Part shown: positions 7,121 through 15,770 of the stretch, piece after piece
How positions within the stretch are numbered: position 1 is the stretch's first letter
How the letters are laid out: every line of letters begins with the position of its first letter
Assembly: GCA_028712375.1 (NCBI GenBank)
Contig: JAQTQG010000008.1
Coordinates: 1-48,602 of the forward strand
Origin: Candidatus Omnitrophota bacterium
Lineage (GTDB): Bacteria; Omnitrophota; Gorgyraeia; Gygaellales; Profunditerraquicolaceae
Length of the DNA stretch: 48,602 bases
Direction: 5' to 3'
Notes under the pieces: model-generated
What the model was told of the DNA's origin: nothing
Seen by the model: only the letters and a program-made list of their open reading frames with translations
Databases searched by the model: none
Program-made: the position numbers and the translations under genes

Positions 7121-8878
7121 TTACGAAACAGTTTCACAAAAGCTGTTAAATTCCTTGAGCAAGGCTTCTTTACTAATACCCATATCAATAAAATCCCAGG
7201 GCAGTAAAGAATCAGTTGATTTTTCATCAAGATATTTTTGAGGATCAACCCCTGACTCGCTAAATGCCTCCTGCCATTTAGCAAATGAAAAATAATTGCT
7301 CCAAGCATCAAACCTGGCTCCTTTTTTATAGGCTTCCAGGATAACTTTACTTAAAAGCCGGTCTCCCCGGGAAAGCACCCCTTCTAAAAAACCCATCTGA
7401 TAATTATGAAAATTAAACTTCAGCCTTCTATTTTTACAATGACTTCTCAAATAACTTTGTTTCTCCTGAATTGCTTCCACGGAATCCATTTTTTGCCATT
7501 GTAAAGGCGTATGCGGTTTAGGAATCAACGGATTAATACTGATATTAATCTGCGCAGCAGAACCGTTAACTTTTCTTCTTTCTTCAGAAGCTGCCTGGGC
7601 AAAATCAATAATTCCCTGCAAATCTTCCTGCCGCTCGCCAGGTAAGCCGATTAAAAAATATAATTTTAAATGCTGGTAACCTGACTGATACGCCTGGTTA
7701 ATTGCCGCAAAAAATTCATCTTCGGAAAAATCTTTAGCTAAAGCCTGACGCAACCTGTGCGTACCCGCCTCAGGAGCAAAAGTAAGCCCGGTTTTCTTAG
7801 TTTTAGCAATAAGTTCAGAGACATTACCCAAGAGAGCTTTAGCTTTTAAGGAAGGCAGTGACAAGTTAACCGTCCGGGGATTAAAACGATTGGTCAAATC
7901 GCTAACCAAAGATTCTACTCCTGGATAATCCCCCACAGACAAGCCTGCCAAAGACAGTTCTTCGTAACCGCTGGAGGCATAAGTAAGATCGGCCAGCGCA
8001 ACTATTCTTTCTTTACTTCTTATTCTTAGAGGATAATATTGCGAGCGGGCCTGGCAAAAACGGCAACGATTAGGACAACCGCGCATCACTTCCAGAGTAA
8101 TCCGGTCATGAATAACCGGCACATAAGGTACCAGCCAACTACAAGGAAAATAAGCCAGATTAAAATCGTTTACTATGCGCTTTTTAACCTTTTGCGGCAG
8201 GCAGGCGAACCTCGGCGTAAATTTCACCAATCCCCCTTCAGTATTATAATCCGGCTTATAAAGAAGAGGCGCATAAACGCCTTCTATTTTAGACAACTCT
8301 ATTAAAAGATTTTCCTTAGTCAACCGCCCAGCCTTATAATCATCTTTATGTTTATGGTATAAATCCATTAACTCAACAATCGCCTCTTCTGCTTCTCCGA
8401 TAATAAAGAGATCGAAGAAATCATGCATTGGTTCCGGGTTTAATATACATGGACCACCACCGATTACCAAAGGATATTGACGGTCGCGCAATGAAGCTAT
8501 TAACGGTACCCCCGCCAGATCCAATATGCTTAAAACATTAGTATAATTTAATTCGGAGCCCAGAGAAAATCCTAAAACATCAAAATCGATCAATTCCCGG
8601 TTCGACTCCCAAGAAAAAAAGCGCCGATGAGCATTCCTCAAAGAAGCTTCCATATCCGGCTCCAAAGCAAAAAACCTTTCACAAACTACCTGCGGCATAT
8701 TATTCAAAACACCATAAATGATCCGCAGGCCTAAATTACTCATTCCCACTTCATATAAATCCGGAAAACCTAAAGCAAAGCTTACCGCGCAAGAATTAAA
8801 GTCTTTCTTGGCAGCATTCCATTCATTACCCAGATACTGAGCAGGCCGATGAACATTAACGAATAAGTCTTCAATCAT
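7121..8878 (-). CDS. B12-binding-type radical SAM protein of unknown function (TIGR03960-like)
   Basis: The 585-residue protein has an N-terminal region resembling the cobalamin-binding fold (about 60-190) and a radical SAM core (about 240-480) with the CPNRCRFC cluster motif for the 4Fe-4S/SAM centre. The GGG(P/A) region typical of these enzymes is visible (VIGGGPCILNPEP). It resembles the widely distributed, uncharacterised family often encoded beside a DUF2344 protein and RNase E/G; neither partner is next to it here. It starts 35 nt downstream of the structured element that follows rodA and has no evident Shine-Dalgarno. The substrate is unknown; a role in tRNA or rRNA modification is plausible only by analogy. 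Confidence 0.8.
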   Translation of the reverse strand: MIEDLFVNVHRPAQYLGNEWNAAKKDFNSCAVSFALGFPDLYEVGMSNLGLRIIYGVLNNMPQVVCERFFALEPDMEASLRNAHRRFFSWESNRELIDFDVLGFSLGSELNYTNVLSILDLAGVPLIASLRDRQYPLVIGGGPCILNPEPMHDFFDLFIIGEAEEAIVELMDLYHKHKDDYKAGRLTKENLLIELSKIEGVYAPLLYKPDYNTEGGLVKFTPRFACLPQKVKKRIVNDFNLAYFPCSWLVPYVPVIHDRITLEVMRGCPNRCRFCQARSQYYPLRIRSKERIVALADLTYASSGYEELSLAGLSVGDYPGVESLVSDLTNRFNPRTVNLSLPSLKAKALLGNVSELIAKTKKTGLTFAPEAGTHRLRQALAKDFSEDEFFAAINQAYQSGYQHLKLYFLIGLPGERQEDLQGIIDFAQAASEERRKVNGSAAQINISINPLIPKPHTPLQWQKMDSVEAIQEKQSYLRSHCKNRRLKFNFHNYQMGFLEGVLSRGDRLLSKVILEAYKKGARFDAWSNYFSFAKWQEAFSESGVDPQKYLDEKSTDSLLPWDFIDMGISKEALLKEFNSFCETVS

Positions 8879-8912
8879 AGTTAAAATCAGATTAACAGAA
8901 TGATATAGGCAC

Positions 8913-9014
8913 CGTCGAACTAAGCCTGGATGTTACGGTTGTTATATATTCAAATATCGAAACGTTCGACGTAAAATAAAATTACTAGCCTTATATAATA
9001 GTAATTTTATTTTA
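8913..9014. repeat. Two-hairpin element copy 1 (R1), at the end of the mreBCD-PBP2-rodA operon
   Basis: The first part is an 8-bp inverted repeat CGTCGAAC/GTTCGACG (8913-8920 and 8964-8971) enclosing 43 nt. The second is a perfect 14-bp AT-only-plus-one hairpin, TAAAATAAAATTAC/GTAATTTTATTTTA (8972-8985 and 9001-9014), extended by two more pairs (T-A, A-T) into the loop. The last arm contains the rodA stop codon (9012-9014). A second copy occurs at 24669-24768 after ftsA. Likely functions are a bidirectional terminator or stabilising 3' UTR, a small RNA, or a MITE/REP-like repeat. Confidence 0.8.
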
Positions 9015-10115
9015 AAACACATTCCTGGTGCGGTCAATATTTACCAGAATCCCTAAAGCAATAAAAGTTACTAATATGCTGGAACCGCCATAACTCATCA
9101 AAGGCAACGGCAGCCCGACTACCGGAGCCAACCCCATATTCATTGCAATATTAATAAATACCTGTAAAGCCAATAAAAACGAAATACCATAAGCCAATAA
9201 CCTGCCGAAAGAGTCCTGTGTTCTTTGCGCAATCACGCACCCCTGGCGGATAATCAAATAATACATCAAAATAAGTAAACTGCTGCCCAAGACTCCCCAC
9301 TGTTCAGAAAAAGTAGCGAAAATAAAATCCGTATGTGATTCCGGTAGAAAATATAACTGACTTTGTGAACCGCGTAACCAGCCCTTACCCAAAAACCCAC
9401 CGGAACCAATAGCAATGCGCGACTGAATAACCGTATATCCGGCCCCCAAAGGATCAATATTCGGATTAAGAAAAACTAACAGCCTTTGCTTTTGATAATT
9501 ATGCAAAAAATGCCAGAAAAAAGGCAATGGTATGATTAACGTAATAAGCAGAATAAAAATATATTTTAAACGCACATTCGTTAAATAAAGTAACCCGATA
9601 AAAACCAGCATCAGCATAAGACCGCTTCCCAAATCCGGCTGCTCAATAATCAAAAACATCGGCACAGAGACAAATATAAACGGCAAAATAATCCCCCGGA
9701 AAATACCGAATTTACCCGATGAAAGCGAAGTATCATCAATCGATTTGCGGCTAAAATACCTGGCAAGAAATATTATAATCGCTAATTTAGCGAACTCAGA
9801 TGGCTGAAAATTAAACCAGGCAAACTTAAGCCAGCGCTGCGCTCCCAGCCGGATTACGCCCAGGCCGAAAACTAAAAGCAAAAAGAACAAAGCCACTCCA
9901 TAAATAAAATAGTTTGCATCCCAAAGCTTGCGATAGTTAAGCCGGGACATAAAAAAATAACAGGCTAATCCAATAGTTAACCAAAGAAGTTGACGCATAT
10001 AAATATCCTGCCAAGCACTACCCTCTTTCTGATAAGTACTGCTATAAATAGATAAAACTCCCAAGGCAGCTATAATTAAAGCCAAAATTAAAATTCTAAA
10101 AAAAGAATTCCGCAT
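9012..10115 (-). CDS. rodA: Rod-shape SEDS peptidoglycan glycosyltransferase RodA
   Basis: The 367-residue polytopic protein (about ten membrane segments) is of the SEDS family. Conserved stretches include RLGAQRW, FQPSEFAKL, the loop before HTDFIFA with its SEDS aspartate, and GLPLPLMSYGGSS. SEDS proteins polymerise lipid II into glycan strands with a partner class B PBP. The partner here is the PBP2 gene directly upstream, whose stop overlaps this start (TAATG). The stop codon lies in the last hairpin arm of the R1 element. Position next to PBP2 and mreBCD identifies it as RodA; the FtsW copy is in the dcw cluster (31898-32992). Confidence 0.95.
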   Translation of the reverse strand: MRNSFFRILILALIIAALGVLSIYSSTYQKEGSAWQDIYMRQLLWLTIGLACYFFMSRLNYRKLWDANYFIYGVALFFLLLVFGLGVIRLGAQRWLKFAWFNFQPSEFAKLAIIIFLARYFSRKSIDDTSLSSGKFGIFRGIILPFIFVSVPMFLIIEQPDLGSGLMLMLVFIGLLYLTNVRLKYIFILLITLIIPLPFFWHFLHNYQKQRLLVFLNPNIDPLGAGYTVIQSRIAIGSGGFLGKGWLRGSQSQLYFLPESHTDFIFATFSEQWGVLGSSLLILMYYLIIRQGCVIAQRTQDSFGRLLAYGISFLLALQVFINIAMNMGLAPVVGLPLPLMSYGGSSILVTFIALGILVNIDRTRNVF

Positions 10116-11830
10116 TACATTATCTCCTGACTAACCATTGCTTCGATAATTTGTTTAGCGATAACGCTAGAGGCATGCCCAGGCCCGCCATTCTCCAAAA
10201 AAACACAAATTACATATTTTGGCTTATCAAACGGGAAAAACCCCGCAAACCAGGCATGCGTAGCTCCGCGGGATACCTGAGCAGTTCCGGTCTTGCCGGC
10301 TACTTTAACCGGTAAACCGGACAATGTATTTCCAGTACCCTTAGGGTCAGAAACTACCCTAGCTAACCCTTTATCAATAGCATCAAAAGTGCCTTTCTGA
10401 AATGGTACCCTGGTAAATCTCTTCTTTTTAGCAGAAAGATCCACTCCCCCCACGGATTTTACGATATGCGGAGTTAATAGGTATCCGCGATTTGCAAACG
10501 CTGCCAGCATATTAACCACCTGCAAAGGAGTAGTCAGGCAATCCCCCTGGCCGATACTTAAATTTGCCGTATCCCCATCATACCAATTTTGAAATTTATT
10601 AATTTTTCTCCATAAAGGAGAGGGAATAAAACCGGATGTTTCTCCTGCCAGGTCAAAACCGGTATTCCTGCCCAAACCTAATTTTAGAGCATAATCATGA
10701 ATATTTTGCGCCCCCAGAAGCAGCCCTGCCCTATAGAAAAAAATATCACATGAATGGGCGATCGCCTGAATTAGGTCTTCCGGGCCATGCACATCCCAAC
10801 AATTGAATCTTCTGGAACCTACCATCATCGAACCCTGGCAAACAAAACTTGTAGAAAGATTTATCCTCCTTAACTCTAACCCGGCAGCAGCCACCACCAT
10901 TTTAAAAACCGACGCCGGAGGGTAGCTTGAACTAATAGCTCGATTCATAAACGGCGCATCCGGATCATTGAATAATCCGGAAATAACCTTGCTGCGTTTA
11001 TTCACAAAGATTGAAGGATTGAAATTCGGGAAATTAGCTAAAGCCAGAATTTCTCCGGTATACGGATCCATTAAGATCACGCTTCCCTTTCTCCCGGCTA
11101 ATTTTTCTTCCGCGATTTTTTGAATCCTAAGATCCAGAGTCAAAACAACATCCTTGCCATTACGCGGAGGCTCAAACCCTAGAACACGCATAAATTTACC
11201 CCGATGATTCACCTCTACCGATAAACCACCTTCCTCCTGGCGCAAATAATAATCATACTTCTCCTCTACCCCGCCGAACCCGACGATATCTTTAGTCTTA
11301 TATCCATAATCTTCCAGCTTGGTCAATCTCCAACGGTCAATTTCGTTAACATAACCCAACACATGGGCTGCTAATGCCCCATACGGATAATGCCGCAAAG
11401 GCTTAGGCACAACAATAATACTGGGCTGTTCAATCTTATACTCACCAAGGGCGATCGCATCCTTAAGTCCGATATTCGCAACTACCGTGACCGGCACGCT
11501 GGAAGAAATAAAATTTTTCCTAAATGCCAATCTCAACTCCTTAGCTTCTACCCCTAAAACCCGGCTAATCAAAGCTAAAGCCTGATCAACATTATTCAGA
11601 TCCTGAGGCACAATCATTACATCATATGAAATCTTACTATCAACAATAATCTGCCCATTGCGGTCAAGTATATTACCCCGGCTGCCGGACTGAGATATCA
11701 GGCGGATACAATTACTGTCACTGAGCCGGCGGAACTTACTTCCCTGCACAATACCAAGATTAAACAGTCCGGCAACTAGAGAGAAAAACATAAAAGTTAT
11801 AATTAATTTTAAGATCGTTTTTCTTTCCAT
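10115..11830 (-). CDS. mrdA: Penicillin-binding protein 2, elongation transpeptidase
   Basis: The 571-residue class B PBP has an N-terminal membrane anchor (about 8-28), a dimerisation/pedestal domain and a C-terminal transpeptidase domain. Active-site motifs are ASVFK (SxxK), SCD (the SxN position as in other PBP2 proteins) and KTGTAQ. It cross-links peptidoglycan during side-wall growth with RodA. It starts 9 nt after mreD and overlaps rodA by 1 nt, so the five rod genes are one transcript. Length and motifs are normal. Confidence 0.95.
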   Translation of the reverse strand: MERKTILKLIITFMFFSLVAGLFNLGIVQGSKFRRLSDSNCIRLISQSGSRGNILDRNGQIIVDSKISYDVMIVPQDLNNVDQALALISRVLGVEAKELRLAFRKNFISSSVPVTVVANIGLKDAIALGEYKIEQPSIIVVPKPLRHYPYGALAAHVLGYVNEIDRWRLTKLEDYGYKTKDIVGFGGVEEKYDYYLRQEEGGLSVEVNHRGKFMRVLGFEPPRNGKDVVLTLDLRIQKIAEEKLAGRKGSVILMDPYTGEILALANFPNFNPSIFVNKRSKVISGLFNDPDAPFMNRAISSSYPPASVFKMVVAAAGLELRRINLSTSFVCQGSMMVGSRRFNCWDVHGPEDLIQAIAHSCDIFFYRAGLLLGAQNIHDYALKLGLGRNTGFDLAGETSGFIPSPLWRKINKFQNWYDGDTANLSIGQGDCLTTPLQVVNMLAAFANRGYLLTPHIVKSVGGVDLSAKKKRFTRVPFQKGTFDAIDKGLARVVSDPKGTGNTLSGLPVKVAGKTGTAQVSRGATHAWFAGFFPFDKPKYVICVFLENGGPGHASSVIAKQIIEAMVSQEIM

Positions 11831-11839
11831 GATTTAAAA

Positions 11840-12310
11840 CTATCGGGCTATTTTTTTCGTGAGTTTAAAAACAAAGGGCGACAATAATGTAGTATAGGCG
11901 CTAATTATAATCAGGTTACGCAAAAAAATGCCTGGTGGCATAATATTCCCGGCTGACACACTTTGCAGCCCGATAATAAAATTATTTAATAAAGCTACTA
12001 CCAGCACTATGGCTAAACGGATATAATCTTCTTCAACAGATATCTGGCGGCTAAGCCGCGCCACGGCATAACTCCAAAGGCTAAAACAAATTGTATTTAC
12101 CGCAAAGCCCCAAGGTAAAAATACATCCTTAGCCATTCCGGCAAGAATAGCAAATACTAAAGCAGTTTTAAAATCTGTATAGAAAACCAGAGAAACCGTA
12201 AAGACTAAAAGCAGGTCGGGTTTGCAATAGAAAAAATTCAGAAAATCGGGCCATTTTATTCCTAAGATAGTAAAAATTATTATGACCAGCAAGAAGGATA
12301 AATTTTTCAT
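11840..12310 (-). CDS. mreD: Rod-shape membrane protein MreD
   Basis: The 156-residue protein has about five hydrophobic segments, the size and topology of MreD. Sequence conservation is low in this family, so the call rests mainly on position between mreC and PBP2. The start overlaps the mreC stop by ATGA. MreD links MreC to the RodA/PBP2 synthase in known systems. Confidence 0.85.
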   Translation of the reverse strand: MKNLSFLLVIIIFTILGIKWPDFLNFFYCKPDLLLVFTVSLVFYTDFKTALVFAILAGMAKDVFLPWGFAVNTICFSLWSYAVARLSRQISVEEDYIRLAIVLVVALLNNFIIGLQSVSAGNIMPPGIFLRNLIIISAYTTLLSPFVFKLTKKIAR

Positions 12311-13080
12311 GGAATGATCACCAGCACTTCTTCAATGCTGGAAAGGTCCACTACCGGCTTAATCAAGGCATAACGATTAATCCCGGAAAATTCCCGGCCG
12401 ACATTTACCACCCTGCCAACTAAAAGCCCTTTCGGATAAATCCGGCTAAGTTCAGAAGTAACAATCACATCTCCGGCAACAATCTGCGCATCATCCGGAA
12501 GATAACGCATAATTAAATTTGTGCCCAGCGTCCCACTGACTAATCCTTCCTGGCGGGAACGCTGCACAATACTTGAGATGCCCTGATTAGGATCGCTAAT
12601 TAGTAATACTTTACTGCTTTCCTGCGCACTCTCGATTATACTACCTACTAATCCTTGCGGACTAACCACAACCATCCCCGGCCTGATCCCATTAAACCTG
12701 CCTTTATCAATCAAAACGGAAGATGACCAACTATCAATAGAATGGCCGATCACCCGGGCAGCTACCAGGCGAAACGGAGATTTTTGCTTAAAGTTGAATA
12801 TCTCTTTTAGCCGGGTATTTTCCTGGCTAACTTCGCGCAAATCAAACAAACGCCCACGCAATAGATCAATCTCGCTTTGCAGGCTCTGAGCCTGAATCAT
12901 ATTGCGATGGTAGAAGATAATACCGGAAAGTTCACGCTTAACTAAATCGATAAAGGAAAGTTGGGGTTTAAAAACTACTGATGCGGAATCTTTAAAGCAG
13001 GATAAAGAATTGGACAGCAGGAATATAACAAAGGCCGGCAGGATAAAATTAGTTAAATTTTTACGGGGTAATTTAAACAC
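12307..13080 (-). CDS. mreC: Rod-shape scaffolding protein MreC
   Basis: The 257-residue protein has one N-terminal membrane helix (about 8-28), a short coiled coil (about 65-90) and the beta-rich periplasmic MreC core with motifs ARVIGHSIDSW, GMVVVSPQGLVG and DVIVTSELSRIYPKG. It activates PBP2/RodA in the periplasm. The start is GTG at 13080 without a good ribosome binding site, 55 nt after mreB; coupling to mreB or an internal control is possible. An ATG lies one base upstream in another frame. Confidence 0.93.
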   Translation of the reverse strand: MFKLPRKNLTNFILPAFVIFLLSNSLSCFKDSASVVFKPQLSFIDLVKRELSGIIFYHRNMIQAQSLQSEIDLLRGRLFDLREVSQENTRLKEIFNFKQKSPFRLVAARVIGHSIDSWSSSVLIDKGRFNGIRPGMVVVSPQGLVGSIIESAQESSKVLLISDPNQGISSIVQRSRQEGLVSGTLGTNLIMRYLPDDAQIVAGDVIVTSELSRIYPKGLLVGRVVNVGREFSGINRYALIKPVVDLSSIEEVLVIIP

Positions 13081-13135
13081 ATTTAGTTAGCAAAAATGAC
13101 TGGCCTGGATTCGGCAATATATCCCGTGGAGGAAA

Positions 13136-14209
13136 CTAATTGCGTACTTCGGTTTTCACCGGTACGGTAACTTTTTTAAGGTATTGGATTTCGCTAAGCA
13201 CAACGCCTGTTCCATTGGCCACTGCAGTAACCGGGTCATCAGTGATATGCACCGGAAGGCCTGTCTCTTCAGAAATTAACTTATCTAACCCTCTTAATAA
13301 CGAACCGCCTCCTGCCATCACAATCCCATGGTCGATAAGGTCTGCGGCTAATTCCGGGGGGGTTCTTTCTAAAGATATTTTTATAACTTCCAATATGGCC
13401 CGCAACGGCTCCTGCAAAGACTCGCGAATCTCTTCGCTGGTAATGGTTACCGTTTTAGGTAATCCGGCGACTAAATCCCTGCCTTTTACCTCCATGCTCA
13501 TCTCCTCTTCCAGGGGATAAGCCGAACCAATCTTAATCTTAATTTCTTCAGAAGTACGCTCACCGACCATCAGATTATATGTTTTTTTAAGATACTCGAT
13601 AACCGCTTCATTCATTTCATCGCCGCCAATACGGATAGATTTAGAAAAAACCGTACCACAAAGTGAAATGACGGCAATCTCCGTGGTTCCACCGCCAATA
13701 TCAATAATCATATTACCGATAGGCTCCTGAATAGGTAATCCTACGCCAATAGCAGCGGCAATCGGCTCTTCAATCAAAAACACTTCCCTTGCTCCGGCAC
13801 GCTCTGCAGAATCTTTGACCGCACGTTTTTCCACTTCTGTTATACCGGAAGGAATAGCAATCACAATCCTGGGCCTGACCAAAACCTTACGATGATGCAC
13901 CTTTTTAATAAAATAACGCAGCATCGCTTCCGTAATCTCAAAATCAGAAATTACTCCGTCTTTCATCGGACGAATGGCAATGATATTGCCGGGAGTACGG
14001 CCAAGCATCCGTTTGGCTTCTTCTCCTACCGCTAAAACATGCGAAGTACCTCTTTCAATAGCAACTACCGAAGGTTCACAAAGCACCACCCCTTCCCCCT
14101 TAACAAAAACCAGAGTGGTCGCCGTTCCCAAGTCAATCCCCATATCATTAGAGAAAAGACCTAAAACGTAATTAATCCCCCTCTTTAGCTGCTGATTTAT
14201 CTTTACCAT
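13136..14209 (-). CDS. mreB: Rod-shape determining actin homologue MreB
   Basis: The 357-residue protein has actin-fold nucleotide motifs: phosphate 1 [12 protein letters not shown] (about residues 24-35), phosphate 2 [11 protein letters not shown] and adenosine loop GGGSLLRG. It forms membrane-bound filaments that orient elongation synthesis. It is first gene of the operon mreB-mreC-mreD-mrdA-rodA, with AGGAG six bases before the ATG and a consensus promoter about 30-58 nt upstream. A short basic/hydrophobic N-terminal extension (about 20 residues) precedes the usual start of homology and could assist membrane binding. Confidence 0.97.
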   Translation of the reverse strand: MVKINQQLKRGINYVLGLFSNDMGIDLGTATTLVFVKGEGVVLCEPSVVAIERGTSHVLAVGEEAKRMLGRTPGNIIAIRPMKDGVISDFEITEAMLRYFIKKVHHRKVLVRPRIVIAIPSGITEVEKRAVKDSAERAGAREVFLIEEPIAAAIGVGLPIQEPIGNMIIDIGGGTTEIAVISLCGTVFSKSIRIGGDEMNEAVIEYLKKTYNLMVGERTSEEIKIKIGSAYPLEEEMSMEVKGRDLVAGLPKTVTITSEEIRESLQEPLRAILEVIKISLERTPPELAADLIDHGIVMAGGGSLLRGLDKLISEETGLPVHITDDPVTAVANGTGVVLSEIQYLKKVTVPVKTEVRN

Positions 14210-14238
14210 TTTTTTCTCCTAAAATTATGCGAGAACAC

Positions 14239-14267
14239 ATTTTAACAAAGTTTAAACCCTTTGTCAA
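14239..14267 (-). promoter_or_regulatory. Sigma-70 promoter of the mreB-rodA operon
   Basis: Minus strand -35 TTGACA (14262-14267), 17-bp spacer, -10 TAAAAT (14239-14244). The predicted start is near 14232, leaving a leader of about 20 nt with AGGAG before the mreB ATG. This is one of the closest matches to consensus in the window. Confidence 0.8.
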
Positions 14268-14384
14268 ATAAATAAATAGGTGCTAAACCTGCAAAAATAC
14301 TGATTTAATATAAGTTTATTTGTGAATTTAATCTAAAAAACTCCCAAACTATCCGCAATAATTTTGCCATCTCTGGCGGCCCAA

Positions 14385-14402
14385 AAAGAAGCTTACTTCT
14401 TT
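14385..14402 (-). terminator. Weak hairpin at the end of aroA
   Basis: AAAGAAG/CTTCTTT (14385-14391 and 14396-14402) form a 7-bp AT-rich stem with a 4-nt loop directly at the aroA stop codon, with only a short T-run beyond. It could reduce read-through into mreB, which has its own promoter. The evidence is limited. Confidence 0.35.
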
Positions 14403-15769
14403 CATTCCAGGCTCTTTAATGCCTTTAAAAATCCGGGGAAAGACTTATTTATACAACCAATATCATCAATCTCGGATTTACCTGCTGCAGCCAGAGCCGC
14501 GACAATCATACTCATGGCAGTACGATGATCACCGAAACTTTCAAGTTTGGCACCGCATAAACCGCCTTGCCCATGAATGATAATACTTTCCATCAAACCA
14601 TCTTTTTCAACCCGGATATCTGCCCCCATTTTCTTTAAATTAACCACCATGGAATTCACCCGGTCGGTTTCTTTAACTCTTAATTCATTCACTCCTTTAA
14701 TTTTAGTCACGCCTTCTGCAAAACAGGCTGCTACCATCAAAATAGGCAACTCATCGACTAAAGAAGGTATTTCACCGGGATAAACCACTGCCCCTTTAAG
14801 CTTACTGCTGCTTATCAAAAGATTCCCCCAAGGCTCAAGACCTACCGGCTTATTCGCCTGGGAAGTTGAAACTTTTATTACAGCGTGCATCCTTTTTAAC
14901 ACATTAATTATTCCGCTACGGCCGGGATTTAAACTAACCTTTTCAATAACTACTCTGGATTTAGGGATTATTGCAGCCAAAACAATAAAAAAAGCAGCTG
15001 AAGAAATATCCCCGGGAATATAAACTTGTCCCGGGCTATTTAAGCCCTGAGTCGGATATAAAGTTATACTTCTATTATTTACAATTATATTTACCCCGAA
15101 AACTTTAAGCATGCGTTCAGTATGATCGCGGGTATTTAACTGTTCAATTACTTTTGTCCTGCCTTTAGCAAAAAGCCCGGCCAGCAGGATCGCCGACTTA
15201 ACCTGAGCAGAAGCAACTTTCGGGCGATAAACAATACCTTTTAAATTTCCTCCGTTTATCGTTATGGGAGCATATTCTTCCCTGCCTCTATTTTGGGCAA
15301 CAATTTGCGCTCCCATTAAACGCAAAGGAATATTCACCCTAGACATCGGCCGTAAAGACAAATATTTACCCGCTACAATTTTAGTTTTAAAACTCACCCC
15401 GGCTAAAACACCCAGCAACAATCGCAAAGTAGTCCCGGAATTATTCACAAAAACCGGCTTACCGGGGGATTTAAGCCCCTGGCGGCCTTTACCTGAAACT
15501 AAAACGATCCCCTTATTCCGGCGTATTTTTACCCCTAAAACACTTAAAGCATTTAAAGTAGCCAGGGAATCTTCATGTATAGGAAAATTTTTAAGGATAG
15601 TCCGGCCACAACTCAAAGCGCTAAGAATTAATGCGCGATGCGCGATAGATTTATCGCCGGGTAGGATAATTCTGCCCTGCGGTATAAATTTATGTTTGAT
15701 TAAAAAAGATTTTACGAGGCGGGTTTTTTTTGCTTTAAACCGGTTAGCAGGTTTTCTAATCTGACTCAC
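14402..15769 (-). CDS. aroA: 3-phosphoshikimate 1-carboxyvinyltransferase (EPSP synthase)
   Basis: The product is 455 residues from a GTG one base after the preceding stop. It carries the EPSP synthase signatures LPGDKSIAHRA (about residue 37), NNSGTTLRLL and ELRVKETDR, with SLVDELPIL supplying the catalytic aspartate region. It joins shikimate-3-phosphate and phosphoenolpyruvate in aromatic amino acid synthesis. The first ~30 residues are lysine/arginine-rich and precede the family's usual start, so translation may begin slightly later. No other aro gene is nearby. It appears to be read through from the coiled-coil gene upstream. Confidence 0.95.
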   Translation of the reverse strand: MSQIRKPANRFKAKKTRLVKSFLIKHKFIPQGRIILPGDKSIAHRALILSALSCGRTILKNFPIHEDSLATLNALSVLGVKIRRNKGIVLVSGKGRQGLKSPGKPVFVNNSGTTLRLLLGVLAGVSFKTKIVAGKYLSLRPMSRVNIPLRLMGAQIVAQNRGREEYAPITINGGNLKGIVYRPKVASAQVKSAILLAGLFAKGRTKVIEQLNTRDHTERMLKVFGVNIIVNNRSITLYPTQGLNSPGQVYIPGDISSAAFFIVLAAIIPKSRVVIEKVSLNPGRSGIINVLKRMHAVIKVSTSQANKPVGLEPWGNLLISSSKLKGAVVYPGEIPSLVDELPILMVAACFAEGVTKIKGVNELRVKETDRVNSMVVNLKKMGADIRVEKDGLMESIIIHGQGGLCGAKLESFGDHRTAMSMIVAALAAAGKSEIDDIGCINKSFPGFLKALKSLE

Positions 15770-15770
15770 T

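Noticed and set aside
7072-7311. 79-codon frame at the end of the radical SAM gene as a DUF2344 remnant
   Set aside because: It overlaps conserved radical SAM coding sequence and the resemblance is too weak to support.
8913-8971. Integron attC site (GTCGAAC ... GTTCGAC outer arms, TAAGCC next to the first arm)
   Set aside because: The 3' arm GTTCGAC does not fit the GTTRRRY core, no matching inner arm for TAAGCC is present, and there is no cassette gene or integrase.
15264-15764. 166-codon plus-strand open frame antisense to aroA, and other plus-strand frames of 60-130 codons across the window
   Set aside because: All lie opposite clearly conserved minus-strand genes, lack binding sites and show no recognisable domains; they are shadows of the coding strand.
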